Origin: Streptomyces sp. Ru73
GTDB lineage: Bacteria > Actinomycetota > Actinomycetes > Streptomycetales > Streptomycetaceae
Direction: 5' to 3'
Length of the DNA stretch: 64,000 nucleotides
Assembly (NCBI RefSeq): GCF_002920575.1
Contig: NZ_PQSQ01000002.1
Location: 124,001 to 188,000 of the forward strand
Shown: positions 52,238-62,320 of the stretch, one piece after another
Position numbering within the stretch: position 1 is the first letter of the stretch
How the letters are laid out: each line of letters starts with the position of its first letter
Program-made: the position numbers and the translations under genes
Notes under the pieces: model-generated
The model's database searches: none
Seen by the model: the letters and a program-made list of their open reading frames with translations, nothing else
Told to the model about the DNA's origin: nothing

Positions 52238-55200
52238 GCGGTCACCTCGGCGGGCGTGTGCGCGGCATCCGTCAGCGCGCCACGGACGAGTTCGGCGTTG
52301 CGGGCGACGTGCTCGGGGCCGAGCAGTGCGTCGTGCGTGCCCGAGCCGTCGATCCGTACCGTCCGGGTGCGGGAACTGCCCTCCCAGCCGGCGCGCTCCC
52401 CGAGCACGTACGGCACTCCGTCCCGGTCGGCGGAGAGCACCGTGATCGGGGCGGTGACCGTGCCGAGGTTGGGCGTGCGGCAGCAGAAGTCCAGGTAGTC
52501 CCGGGCCCGGCCGAGGGCGTCCTCGGTGACGGCTCCGCTGCCGTCGCGGCGGCCGAGCCGGGAGCGCAGCTCGTCGTCGAAGCGGGCCAGGGCTTCTTCG
52601 CCGGGCGGTGCGGCGGCGGTGAAGCGGTAGGAGTCGAGCAGGACCAGCCGGGACACCTCGCGTCCGCGGCGTTCGAGTTCCTTGGCGACCTCGAAGGCGA
52701 GGTTGCCGCCGAGCGAGTAGCCGAGGAGGGGGCAGGGGCCGGCGGGGACGAGCGAGACGATCGCGTCGGCGTACCGGGTGATCTTGTCCTCTTCGGTGAG
52801 GTAGTCGAACGCGACGAGACGGAAGCCGTCGAGCAGGCCGGCCAGTTCGCGGTAGAGCAGGCCGTGGCCGCCGGCCGGCGGGAAGCAGAAGACGGTGCGG
52901 TCCGGGCCGGCCGCGGCGCCGAAGCCGACGTACGGCGCGGTGTCCGCGGTGGCGGCGGACGCTCCGGTGACCACCTCCTCGACCGCGCGGGCCATGCCGC
53001 GCAGCGTGGTCCCGGCGAACAGCGGGCCGACGGGGATCTCGGTGGCGTACGCCGTGCGCAGGTGGTGGACCAGCTCGATGAGGGCGAGCGAACTGCCGCC
53101 GCTCTCGAAGAAGTCGTGGTGCGGGCCGAACGGCCCGCCGCCGAGCACGGCGTGCCAGTGCTCGGCCATCCGCTCCTCGTAGGGGGTGGCGGGCGGCTCG
53201 GGGCTGTCGCTGGGCGGCTCGGGCGCGGGGGCCGGGAGGGCCGCGGTGTCGAGCTTGCCGTTCGGCGTCAGCGGCAGCTGGGGCAGTGACACGAAGTGGG
53301 CGGGGATCATGAAGGCGGGCAGCCGGCCCGCGAGCCGGCGGCGCAGTTCGGCCGGGTCGTGCCGCATCCCCTCCCCCGGTACGTAGTAGGCGCACAGCGT
53401 GTTCTCGCCGCCGTCGGTCCGGTGGGTCGTCACATGGACCTGGCGCAGTCCGGCGCAGTCGGCCAGCTGGGCCTCGACCTCGCCGGTCTCCACGCGGTGG
53501 CCGCGCACCTTCACCTGGCGGTCCGCGCGGCCGAGCAGATGCACGGTGCCGTCGGCGGACCAGCGGGCCAGGTCGCCGGTGCGGCAGAGCCGGCGTGCCG
53601 GGCCGTCCAGGGCGCGGCGGGGGAAGCGGCGCGCGGTCTCCTCGGGGTCGGCGGGGTAGCCGGCCGTGACCCCTGCGCCGCCGACCCAGAGTTCGCCGGT
53701 CACGCCGCAGGGCACCGGCTCGCCGTGCCGGTCGAGGATGTACAGCTCGCTGTTGGGGAGCGGGCGGCCGATGGGCACGCCGAGCCCCGGTTCGAGGCCG
53801 TCCACCGGGCCTTCGAAGTACGCGCTGTCGATGGTGGCCTCGGTCAGGCCGTAGGAGTTGACCAGGCGGGTGTCCGGGCCGCACAGGGCCCGCAGGCGCC
53901 GGTGCTCGCCGACCCGCCAGGTGTCGGAGCCGACGACGAGCAGCCGCAGGAAGTCCAGCCGCAGCCCGTCCCGTGCGCAGTGCTGCAGCAGGGCGCGGGC
54001 GACCGCCGGGACGATCTCCGCGCAGTCCACCCGCTCGGCCGCCATCGTCCGGTACAGCCGTGCGGGGTCCAGGACCAGGTCGCGGTCGGCGAGGACGAGC
54101 GTGCCGCCCGAGCACAGGGCGCGCACCAGGTCACCGGTGAAGACGTCGAAGGACGGCCCTGCCACCTGCAGGTGGACGCGGACCTCGTCGTCGAGGCGGT
54201 ACTCCGCGCGCCAGGCGGCCTGTACGGAGGCGAGGTTGCGGTGGCTGACCCGGACGGCCCGGGGCCGGCCGGTCGAGCCGGAGGTGTGGATGAGGTAGGC
54301 GGGCGCGTCCAGGGTGACGCGCGGCTCGGGCCCGCCGTCCCCGGGCAGGGGCGCCGCCAGCTCGTCGGCGGTGACCACCGGGGGCCCGGCCGCCCCTGCC
54401 GGACGGTCCGGCGTTCCCGAGGTGCCGGCGGGCCGGTCGGTCACGACCAGGACGGCACCGGCGTCCGCCACCATGCGGTCCAGCCGCCCCGCCGGGTGGG
54501 AGGGGTCGAGGGGCAGGTAGCAGCCGCCGGCCCGCAGCACCGCGAGCACCGTGAGGATCAGTTCGGGCGACTTGGCCATGCGCAGTGCCACCACGGCGCC
54601 GTCCCGGACGCCCCGCTCGTGCAGCTGCCGGGCCATGGCGCGGGACCGTCCGTCCAGCTCGCCGTAGGTCAGCCGGCGGGCTTCCCCGGAGGCGGTGGGG
54701 GCGACGACGGCGACGGCCCCGGGATGTGCGGCGGCCTGCTGACCGATGAGTTCATGGACCGGCAGATCATGGGCGGCGGTCCGTCCGGCGCCGCTCCACC
54801 GGGTGAGGATCAGCTCGCGCTCCTCGGGGTGGAGCAGCGGCAGCCGGCAGGCGGGCGCGTCGGCGGGGGCGCGGGTCAGCGCGTCGAGCAGGTTGAGGTA
54901 GTGCCCGGCCAGCCGGCGCACCGTGGCCGCGTGGAAGAGGTCGGTGTTGTACTTGAGCGCGCACTCGAAGCGGCCCTCGGCCTGGTACTCGTACACGGCC
55001 AGGGTGAGGTCGAACTGCCCCTCCTGCTCCGGCAGTTGGATGTTCGCCACACGGTGGCCCGCGAGTTCGTTCCCGAGCTGGTGCGTGAGCAGCACGAACA
55101 TCGCCTGGAACACCGCCGAGCGGCTGGCGTCGTGCGGCAGCCCCAGCTCCTCGACGAGCAGGACGAACGGGTACTCCTGGTGGTCCAGGCCACCCAGCAC

Positions 55201-58200
55201 CGCGTCCCGGGTACGGGCCAGCAGGCCGGCCACCGAGGGGCCGTCGGCCAGCCCGACGTGCAGCGGCAGCGGATTGGTGAAGTAGCCGTAGACGGGGCCG
55301 AACTCCTCACGCGTACGGCCGCTGACCGGGCTGCCGACGATGATGTCGTCCTGGCCCGAGTAGCGGTGCAGCAGCAGGTAGTACGCGCTGAGCAGCACCA
55401 TGAAGGGCGTGACGTCGTGGCGGCGCGACAGCTCGTGCACCCGTGCGCCGAGTGCCGCGTCGATCTCGAACAGCTCGGAGGCGCCGTGGTGGGTGGCCAC
55501 CGCCGGGCGGGGCTTGTCGGTGGGCAGCGCCAGGTCCGGGATGCGCTCGGGGAGGTGGCCGCGCCAGTAGTCCAGCATCCGCCGCGCTTCGGGCCCGGCG
55601 AGCATCCGCTCCTGCTGGTCGGCGAAGTCCCGGTAGCGGGCGGGTACGGGCGCGAGCGCGGCGGGCCTGCCGGTGCGCAGCGCGTCGTAGACCTCGAACA
55701 GTTCCTCGACGAAGGTGAAGATGGACTGGGCGTCGGCGACGATGTGGTGGACGGCCTTGAGGACGGCCCAGCGGTCGGGCGCGAGCCGGAAGAGGCGCAG
55801 CCGGACCAGCGGGTCGCCGGTCAGGTCGTACGGCCTGCGGTACTCGCGGATCATGCGCTGCCGTACGGTCTCCTCGTCCTCGCCGCACACGTCGAAGACG
55901 GCCGTGTCGGCGCGTACGTGGGGCGAGATCCGCTGGACGGGCCGCCCCTCCTTCCGTACGAAGGTGGTCCGCAGGCAGGGGTGGCGTTCCAGGAGGGTGC
56001 GGAAGGCGGCGAAGAACAGGTCCGGGTCGAGCTCGCCGTGGACGGTCAGCGCGCCGCCGATGTTGTAGGCGTGCGCGTCCGGGTCGAGTTCCTTGAGGAA
56101 CCACAGGGCCTTCTGGTTGGGCGTGAGGGGGTGTTCCTCGTCCTCGGCCGGGCCTTCGTCCGCTGCGTGGTCCCCCTCGGCGTGCGGTACGGCCGCTGGC
56201 ACGCCGCCGGGCTCGCCGGCTGCCGCAAGGCTCTCGTACAGCCGGGCGGTCAGGGCCGCGACCGGTTCGCCGCTGAGCAGGGCGACCACCGGGAGGGTGG
56301 CGCCCAGTTCGGTGCCCGCGCGGGCCCGCAGCTCCATCGCCAGCAGGGAGTCCAGGCCGAGCGCGAGCAGCCCGGCCGCCGGGTCGATCCGGTCCCGGTC
56401 CACGCCCAGCACGGTGGCGACCAGCTCGGCGAAGCGTTCCGCGACCAGCTGCCGGCGGGCCGCCTCGTCCGGGGCCGCGCGGAAGGCGTCGCGGAAGGTG
56501 CCGCGGGACGCGGTGGCAGGCGCGTCGGCGGCGGCCGCGGCCAGGTCGGCGACCAGTGGGGGCGGCGCGGCGTACCAGGCGGTGGCGGTCGGCCAGTCGG
56601 TGACCTGCGCGACGGCCAGGTGTGCCCGGTCCTGGCCGATGACGCGTTCCAGTACGGCCATGCCGGCGGCGGGCGCGAGCGGGTTCATGCCGCGTGCGGT
56701 GCGGTAGTGACCGGCGAGGCCGCGTTCCTCGATCATCCCGGCGTCCCAGGGGCCCCAGGCGAGGCTCAGCGCGGGCAGTCCCCGGGCGCGGCGGTGGTGG
56801 GCGAGCGCGTCGAGGAAGGCATTGCCGGCCGCGTAGTTGGTCTGGCCCGCGGTGGTGAGCAGCGCGGCGATGGAGCCGAAGAGGACGAAGTGGTCGAGCG
56901 GTTCGTCGCGGAGGTGGTGGTGGAGCAGCCAGGCGCCGGCCGCCTTGGGCGCGTAAGCGGCGTCGAACGCCGCCCGGTCCATCGCCGGCACCAGGGTGTC
57001 CCTGACCTCGCCGGCCAGGTGGAAGACGCCGCGTACGGGCGGCAGCCCCCGGCGGCGGTGGGCGGCGAGCCAGCCGGTCAGCGCCGCCTCGTCGGTGATG
57101 TCGAGCGCGACCGGGAGGGCCTGCGCGCCGAGCGCCTCCAGCTCCCGTACGAAGGCCACCCGCCGCCCGGCCGGGCTGTCGGGGTCGACGGCCTGCCACT
57201 GGTCGCGTTCGGGCAGTGCGGTGCGGCTCATCAGGATCAGCCGCCGGGCGCCACGCTCCACGAGGGTGCGGCAGAGGACCTGCCCGAGGGCGCCGAACGC
57301 ACCGGTCACCAGGTAGCAGCCGTCGGGCCGCAGCCGCAGGGGCAACGGCCGGGTGAGGCCGGCGGGCGGCCGGAGCCGGGCCGTGCGCCGGTGGCCGCCG
57401 CGCAGCGCGATCTCCTCGTCCCCCGTGGTGGCGAGTTCGCGCAGGACCGCCTCGGCCTCGCCGGCGGCGGGTTCGGCGGCGAGGTCGATCAACGTGCCGC
57501 GCTGGGAGGGGAGTTCCTGCTGCCACAGAACCCGGCCGAGGCCCCAGGCGGCGGCGCCCAGCGGTTCGACGGGATCGCCGTCGGCCACCGCCTGGGCGCC
57601 GCGGGTGATGATGTGCAGCCGGGCGCCCGGCTGTGCCGTGGGCAGCAGTTGGGCGAGCTGGACCAGCGAATAGGTGCCGAGGTCCGTGCACCGGGTGAGG
57701 TCTTCGCGAGTGGCGGTGCTGAGCGGCGGCAGGTCCAGGTTCCACAGGTGCACCACGGCCTCGAAGGGCGCGTCGAGCGCGGCGAAGAGGCGGGCCAGAT
57801 CGTCGGCGGAGCCGGGCCGTACGGTGCTCTCCTCCGGGCCGTGCGCGTACCGCGTACCGGGCCGTACCAGGTGGCAGCGGCCGCCGCGCGCCCGTACCAG
57901 CGCGGCCAGTTCCCCGGCGAGCGGGCCGGAGTCGGCGAAGACGAGCAGCGCCCCGGGCGGTTCGGCGGTGGTGTCCTCGGGCGGCGGGCTGTCGGTCCAG
58001 ACGAGTTCGGTGAGCCAGGTGTCGAGGGTGGCCGGCCCTGCCGCTGCCGCCGCGCGGTCGACGTCGGCCGCGTGGAAGCCGGTGATCCGGCCGAGCGGCG
58101 TGCCGTCCTCCGCGTACAGCGCGAGGTCGCCGGTGATCCCCTCGTCGTCCTCGTGGGTGAGGGTGGCGTGCGCCCAGAACGGCCCGTCACCGGCCGGTTC

Positions 58201-61200
58201 GAGGCGTACCTCGGCGAGGGAGAGCGGCAGCCGGATGGCGCCGGGCGTCCCGTCGCCGTCCGTGAGGGCGGGCGTCAGCAGCGTCTGGAAGGCGGCGTCG
58301 AGCAGGGCGGGGTGCCAGTGGTCCGGTCCGGGTCCGCCGGTGAGCGCGGCCGGTGGCCGGATGCGGGCCAGTGCTTCGCCCGGCCCGGTCCAGACCTCCT
58401 CGATGCCCTGGAAGGCCGGACCGTACTCGTAGCCCTGTGCGGCCAATGCGGCGTAGCACTCGTCGCGGGAGAGCCGGCGGCGGGCGCGTGAGCGGACCGC
58501 TTCGGCGTCGAGCGCCGGGCCGGGGCCGCGCCGCTGGCCGGTGCGGACCACTCCGGTGGCGTGGACGGTGCGGCCTGCCCCGCCCTGTGTCGTGGCGACG
58601 GTGAAGTCCGCGCTGTCGGGGTCGAAGGAGAACTGGACGGCGGGCGGCCGCTGTTCGTCGAGGAAGAGCGCCTTGGCCAGCCGGACGTCGGCCAGTACGG
58701 CCGGGGTGCCGCCGGTCATCGCGCGTACCGCCTGGGCCGCCATCTCCAGGTAACCGGCGGCGGGGAAGACGGCATTGCCCTGGATGCGGTGGTCGGCCAG
58801 GTACGGCAGCTGCTCGGGGTCGAGCCGGGTCTCCCAGGTGGGCTGCGCGTGCGGGGTGCGGCGGCCCAGCAGCGGGTGGTCGCGGTGGCCGAGCCGGAGC
58901 CCCGCGATGCCTTCGGGCTCGGCCCAGTAGCGGTCGCGGCGCCAGGGGTAGCGCGGCAGCGGGACCGGCCTGCCACTCGGCTGGAGCGCGTGCCAGTCCG
59001 GTTCGGCGCCGAGGGTGTGCAGGGCGGCCAGCGTCCGCAGGAACCTGTCGGGCTCGTCCTCCCGGCGGTGCAGCGAGGCGAGCGTCCACCCTTCGACGCC
59101 CTTGGCCGCGAGGCATTCGGTGATCGAGTGGCCGAGCACGGGGTGCGGCCCGATCTCCAGGAAGAGGCGGTGGCCGTCGTCGGCGAGCCGGTCGACGGCC
59201 GCCCGGAAGCGGACCGGCTCGCGGACGTTGTCCCACCAGTACGCCGCGTCCAGCTCCGCTCCCCCGGCGATGCCCGCACGGGCCGTCAGGTACAACGGCA
59301 CCGCGGTGGGCCGGGGCGCGAGGTCCGCGAGCGCGGCCAGCAGTTCGTCCCGTACCGGGTCCATCCGCACGCTGTGGTACGGGACGTCGACCGCCAGGAA
59401 GCGGGCGAAGACCTGCTCGCGTTCCAGCTCTGCGGCCAGGTCGCGGAGGGCGTCCGTGTCTCCGGAGAGGGTGACGCCGGTGGGCCCGTTGACGGCGGCC
59501 ACCGACACCAGGTCACGGAGCGGGCGGATGCGGTGCGCGGCCTCGGCCTCGGTCAGTCCGACGGCGAGCATGGTGCCGGTGCCGGCCAGCCGCTGCTGGA
59601 GGCGGCTGCGGTGCAGGACGATCCCGACGGCCTGCGGGAGGTCGTAGACGCCGGCTTCGTAGCAGGCGGCGACCTCGCCGGTGCTGTGTCCGACCACGGC
59701 GTCGGGGCGCAGGCCGTGGCTGCGCCAGAGTGCGGCCAGCCCGGTCTGGAGCGCGAAGTTGGCGGGCTGCGCGAGCCAGGTCTCCGCCATTCTCGACGTG
59801 TCCTCGTCCGCGGCGAGTTCGTCCAGCAGGGACCAGCCCGCCCGGGCGCGGATCTCGCGGTCGACGGCCTCGACGGCCGCCCGGTAGACGGGTTCGGTCG
59901 CCAGGAGCCTGCGGCCCATCCCCCACCACTGCGGGCCCATCCCGGTGAACACCCAGGCGGTGCGTACCGGGCCGTGCGCCGGCCGGCGGCCCGTCACCAC
60001 CGCCGGGTGCGGCTCGCCGCGCTCGTACGCGGCCAGCGCCTCGTCCAGCGCCTCGGGGGCGTCCGGCGCGTACACCACCGCGAGCCGGTGTTCATGGTGT
60101 TCGCGCCGGTGGGCGAGGGTGTGGCCGACGTCCGCGAGCGAGGGCGGGGTGCCGTGCGCGCCGGCGAGTTCGGCGCGCAATCCGGTGGCGAGGTCCCGCA
60201 GCCCTTCGGGGTGGCGTGCGCTGAGCGGCAGGATCGTACGGCGGTTCCGCGGCGCCGCGGTGGCCGGTTCGGCGTCGCGGGGCGCGGGCAGCGGGTCGTG
60301 GCGCGGTGGCTCTTCCAGCAGGACGTGGGCGTTGGTGCCGCCGAAGCCGAAGGAGTTGACGCCGGCCCTGGCCGGTCCTTCGTGCGCGGGCCAGTCGACC
60401 AGCCGGTCCGGGATGCGGAAGGGCAGGGCGGCCGCGTCGATGGCGGGGTTGAGCCGCTCCAGGTTGAGGTGCGGCGGGATCTTCCGGTGCTTCAGGGCCA
60501 GTACCGTCTTGATCAGTCCGGCGATGCCCGCGGCGGACTCGGTGTGCCCGATGTTGGTCTTGACCGAGCCGACGTAGCACGCGGCGCCGGGCGGCCGCCC
60601 CGCGGAGAGCACGCGGGCGAGGGCGTGTGCCTCGACCGGGTCGCCCACGGGCGTGGAGGTGCCGTGCGCCTCGACGTACTGGAGGCTGCCCGGTGCGACG
60701 CCGGCCTCGGCGCACACCGCGCGGACCAAACCGACCTGGGCGTCCTCGCGCGGCACGGTGATGCCGTTGGTCCGCCCGTCCTGGTTGACGCCGCTGCCGA
60801 GCACCACCGCGTGCACCGGGTCGCCGTCCCGCACCGCGTCGGCGAGCCGCTTCAGCACCACCACGCCGACGCCTTCGGCACGTACGTAGCCGTTCGCCGA
60901 CGCGTCGAAGGCGCGGGAGCGGCCGTCGGCGGAGAGGAAGCCGCCCTTGGACTCGGCGATGGTGTACTGCGGTGCGCAGTGCAGCAGGGTGCCGCCGGCC
61001 AGCGCGAGGTCCGTCTCGCCGCGCAGCAGGCTCTGCCGGGCGAGGTGCAGGGCGACCAGGGAGGAGCTGCAGGCGGTGTCGAGGGAGACGCTCGGGCCGC
61101 GGAAGTCGAAGGCGTGCGAGATGCGGTTCGACACCATCGTCATCATGGTGCCGGTCGCGGTGTGGGCCGCCGGGAAGTCCAGGTCGGCGAAGTGCAGCAC

Positions 61201-61614
61201 CTTGTAGTCGACGGTGAAGGCGCCGATGAACACGCCGACGTCGCGGCCGGCGAGGCCCGCGGGACGCTGTCCGCCGTCCTCCAGCGCCTCCCAGCTGACC
61301 TCCAGGAGCTTGCGCTGCTGGGGGTCCAGGTGCGCGGCCTCGCGCGGGCTGATGCCGAAGAACTCCGGGTCGAACTCGTCGAAGCCGTCGATGTACCCGC
61401 CGCGGCCGCCGACCAGCCGTCCGGGCTTGGCCCGGTCCCGGCTGCGCAGGGTGGTGACGTCGTACCGGTCGGCGGGGGTCGGGACGATGCAGTCGCGGCC
61501 CTCGGCGAGGTTCCGCCAGAACGCCCGGTGGTCGTTGGCGTGTCCGGGCAGCCGGCAGCCGATGCCGATGATGGCGATCCGGTCACGGTAGGCGCAATCG
61601 GGCGCTTCAGTCAT
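52234..61614 (-). CDS. Hybrid iterative PKS-NRPS (KS-AT-DH-KR-ACP-C-A-PCP-TE), polycyclic tetramate macrolactam type
   Basis: This 3126-residue megasynthase makes a polyketide and joins it to an amino acid. KS (10-435): Cys182 in DTACSSS, His317, His357. AT (553-870): GHSTGE, Ser644; VPYHS replaces the HAFH/YASH motif. DH (912-1190): His942 and LLDAAFQ. KR (1430-1620): TGAFGALG, Ser1581, Tyr1594, Asn1598. ACP: GLDSL, Ser1756. C (1827-2270): HHIVADA, with Ala for Gly. A (2285-2790): manual ten-residue code D-V-G-E-L-V-S-I-D-K, near ornithine codes. PCP: GGSS, Ser2842. TE (2905-3115): GYSLGG, Ser2967. Size and order match PTM synthases. There is no ER domain. ATG 61614 is preferred over GTG 61638. 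Confidence 0.93.
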   Translation of the reverse strand: MTEAPDCAYRDRIAIIGIGCRLPGHANDHRAFWRNLAEGRDCIVPTPADRYDVTTLRSRDRAKPGRLVGGRGGYIDGFDEFDPEFFGISPREAAHLDPQQRKLLEVSWEALEDGGQRPAGLAGRDVGVFIGAFTVDYKVLHFADLDFPAAHTATGTMMTMVSNRISHAFDFRGPSVSLDTACSSSLVALHLARQSLLRGETDLALAGGTLLHCAPQYTIAESKGGFLSADGRSRAFDASANGYVRAEGVGVVVLKRLADAVRDGDPVHAVVLGSGVNQDGRTNGITVPREDAQVGLVRAVCAEAGVAPGSLQYVEAHGTSTPVGDPVEAHALARVLSAGRPPGAACYVGSVKTNIGHTESAAGIAGLIKTVLALKHRKIPPHLNLERLNPAIDAAALPFRIPDRLVDWPAHEGPARAGVNSFGFGGTNAHVLLEEPPRHDPLPAPRDAEPATAAPRNRRTILPLSARHPEGLRDLATGLRAELAGAHGTPPSLADVGHTLAHRREHHEHRLAVVYAPDAPEALDEALAAYERGEPHPAVVTGRRPAHGPVRTAWVFTGMGPQWWGMGRRLLATEPVYRAAVEAVDREIRARAGWSLLDELAADEDTSRMAETWLAQPANFALQTGLAALWRSHGLRPDAVVGHSTGEVAACYEAGVYDLPQAVGIVLHRSRLQQRLAGTGTMLAVGLTEAEAAHRIRPLRDLVSVAAVNGPTGVTLSGDTDALRDLAAELEREQVFARFLAVDVPYHSVRMDPVRDELLAALADLAPRPTAVPLYLTARAGIAGGAELDAAYWWDNVREPVRFRAAVDRLADDGHRLFLEIGPHPVLGHSITECLAAKGVEGWTLASLHRREDEPDRFLRTLAALHTLGAEPDWHALQPSGRPVPLPRYPWRRDRYWAEPEGIAGLRLGHRDHPLLGRRTPHAQPTWETRLDPEQLPYLADHRIQGNAVFPAAGYLEMAAQAVRAMTGGTPAVLADVRLAKALFLDEQRPPAVQFSFDPDSADFTVATTQGGAGRTVHATGVVRTGQRRGPGPALDAEAVRSRARRRLSRDECYAALAAQGYEYGPAFQGIEEVWTGPGEALARIRPPAALTGGPGPDHWHPALLDAAFQTLLTPALTDGDGTPGAIRLPLSLAEVRLEPAGDGPFWAHATLTHEDDEGITGDLALYAEDGTPLGRITGFHAADVDRAAAAAGPATLDTWLTELVWTDSPPPEDTTAEPPGALLVFADSGPLAGELAALVRARGGRCHLVRPGTRYAHGPEESTVRPGSADDLARLFAALDAPFEAVVHLWNLDLPPLSTATREDLTRCTDLGTYSLVQLAQLLPTAQPGARLHIITRGAQAVADGDPVEPLGAAAWGLGRVLWQQELPSQRGTLIDLAAEPAAGEAEAVLRELATTGDEEIALRGGHRRTARLRPPAGLTRPLPLRLRPDGCYLVTGAFGALGQVLCRTLVERGARRLILMSRTALPERDQWQAVDPDSPAGRRVAFVRELEALGAQALPVALDITDEAALTGWLAAHRRRGLPPVRGVFHLAGEVRDTLVPAMDRAAFDAAYAPKAAGAWLLHHHLRDEPLDHFVLFGSIAALLTTAGQTNYAAGNAFLDALAHHRRARGLPALSLAWGPWDAGMIEERGLAGHYRTARGMNPLAPAAGMAVLERVIGQDRAHLAVAQVTDWPTATAWYAAPPPLVADLAAAAADAPATASRGTFRDAFRAAPDEAARRQLVAERFAELVATVLGVDRDRIDPAAGLLALGLDSLLAMELRARAGTELGATLPVVALLSGEPVAALTARLYESLAAAGEPGGVPAAVPHAEGDHAADEGPAEDEEHPLTPNQKALWFLKELDPDAHAYNIGGALTVHGELDPDLFFAAFRTLLERHPCLRTTFVRKEGRPVQRISPHVRADTAVFDVCGEDEETVRQRMIREYRRPYDLTGDPLVRLRLFRLAPDRWAVLKAVHHIVADAQSIFTFVEELFEVYDALRTGRPAALAPVPARYRDFADQQERMLAGPEARRMLDYWRGHLPERIPDLALPTDKPRPAVATHHGASELFEIDAALGARVHELSRRHDVTPFMVLLSAYYLLLHRYSGQDDIIVGSPVSGRTREEFGPVYGYFTNPLPLHVGLADGPSVAGLLARTRDAVLGGLDHQEYPFVLLVEELGLPHDASRSAVFQAMFVLLTHQLGNELAGHRVANIQLPEQEGQFDLTLAVYEYQAEGRFECALKYNTDLFHAATVRRLAGHYLNLLDALTRAPADAPACRLPLLHPEERELILTRWSGAGRTAAHDLPVHELIGQQAAAHPGAVAVVAPTASGEARRLTYGELDGRSRAMARQLHERGVRDGAVVALRMAKSPELILTVLAVLRAGGCYLPLDPSHPAGRLDRMVADAGAVLVVTDRPAGTSGTPDRPAGAAGPPVVTADELAAPLPGDGGPEPRVTLDAPAYLIHTSGSTGRPRAVRVSHRNLASVQAAWRAEYRLDDEVRVHLQVAGPSFDVFTGDLVRALCSGGTLVLADRDLVLDPARLYRTMAAERVDCAEIVPAVARALLQHCARDGLRLDFLRLLVVGSDTWRVGEHRRLRALCGPDTRLVNSYGLTEATIDSAYFEGPVDGLEPGLGVPIGRPLPNSELYILDRHGEPVPCGVTGELWVGGAGVTAGYPADPEETARRFPRRALDGPARRLCRTGDLARWSADGTVHLLGRADRQVKVRGHRVETGEVEAQLADCAGLRQVHVTTHRTDGGENTLCAYYVPGEGMRHDPAELRRRLAGRLPAFMIPAHFVSLPQLPLTPNGKLDTAALPAPAPEPPSDSPEPPATPYEERMAEHWHAVLGGGPFGPHHDFFESGGSSLALIELVHHLRTAYATEIPVGPLFAGTTLRGMARAVEEVVTGASAATADTAPYVGFGAAAGPDRTVFCFPPAGGHGLLYRELAGLLDGFRLVAFDYLTEEDKITRYADAIVSLVPAGPCPLLGYSLGGNLAFEVAKELERRGREVSRLVLLDSYRFTAAAPPGEEALARFDDELRSRLGRRDGSGAVTEDALGRARDYLDFCCRTPNLGTVTAPITVLSADRDGVPYVLGERAGWEGSSRTRTVRIDGSGTHDALLGPEHVARNAELVRGALTDAAHTPAEVTA

Positions 61615-61716
61615 AAATGCACCATAGGCGACATACACGACAGCGCTGGGCCGACTGCGCTGACGACACGTCAGGTCAGCTTGTCGGACTGCCGGACCGG
61701 CGGGCGGCCCGTCGCG

Positions 61717-62259
61717 TCAGAGGGGCGCGTCGGGCGTGACGTAGAGCGAGCCGCCGCCCGCCGGCCGATCCGCCTCCTTCGCATGCCGGTTGAGCGGATC
61801 GGCGGCGGCGAAACCGGACAGGGCGCGGAGCCGCTGCCGGAGCCGGGCGAGGTCCGCGGGCGGCCCGCCGGGCGAGATGTCGGCGGCCAGCTTGTACGAT
61901 CCGCGGCTCCCGGCGGGCAGCAGGTACGTCAGATGCCAGACGTCGGTACCGGGCAGCCGGTCGAGCAGCGAGGAGGGGAGGTCGGCGTGGTCGGTGAGGC
62001 CGTCGGCGAGCAGCAGCACCTGGCCGGTGGCCCGGTGGCCGCGCCAGAGGAACGTCACGGCATGCCCGCCGGACGCTCCGGGCGCCTCCTCGACCAGGGG
62101 CGTGCCGCGCCGTTCGGCATCCGCCCAGAAGGCGGCGAGCAGGGCTTCGCGTGCGCTTCCGGCGGCGGTGGCGAGCCGGGCCGCGAGGCGTTCGACGCAG
62201 GGGCCGGCCATACGGAACGGCCGCGAGTCCCGGGCGCCGGGACCGACGAGGACGTACAT
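61717..62259 (-). CDS. Stand-alone enterochelin-esterase N-terminal domain protein
   Basis: This 180-residue protein matches the N-terminal domain of Fes-type ferric enterobactin esterases: AVTFLWRGHRATGQVLLLAD, then LDRLPGTDVWHLTYLLPAGS and SYKLAADISPGG, ending near DPLNRHAKE. The serine esterase domain that normally follows is absent; the frame closes 102 bases before the PKS-NRPS start. It could be a truncated remnant or a small binding protein. A DmdR/IdeR-like box lies 62 bases upstream, so it is probably iron-repressed. As both genes face left, it may share a transcript with the PKS-NRPS. Confidence 0.75.
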   Translation of the reverse strand: MYVLVGPGARDSRPFRMAGPCVERLAARLATAAGSAREALLAAFWADAERRGTPLVEEAPGASGGHAVTFLWRGHRATGQVLLLADGLTDHADLPSSLLDRLPGTDVWHLTYLLPAGSRGSYKLAADISPGGPPADLARLRQRLRALSGFAAADPLNRHAKEADRPAGGGSLYVTPDAPL

Positions 62260-62320
62260 CTCTCCCGCTTTCCTGAGCGGCGTGCGGCCCCTGTGACCGC
62301 CCCGCCGCGACGATGATTAC

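Noticed and set aside
53296-58491. Open frame of 1731 codons on the plus strand opposite the PKS-NRPS gene
   Set aside because: The frame mirrors GC-rich third positions of the megasynthase; the protein is compositionally biased and without motifs.
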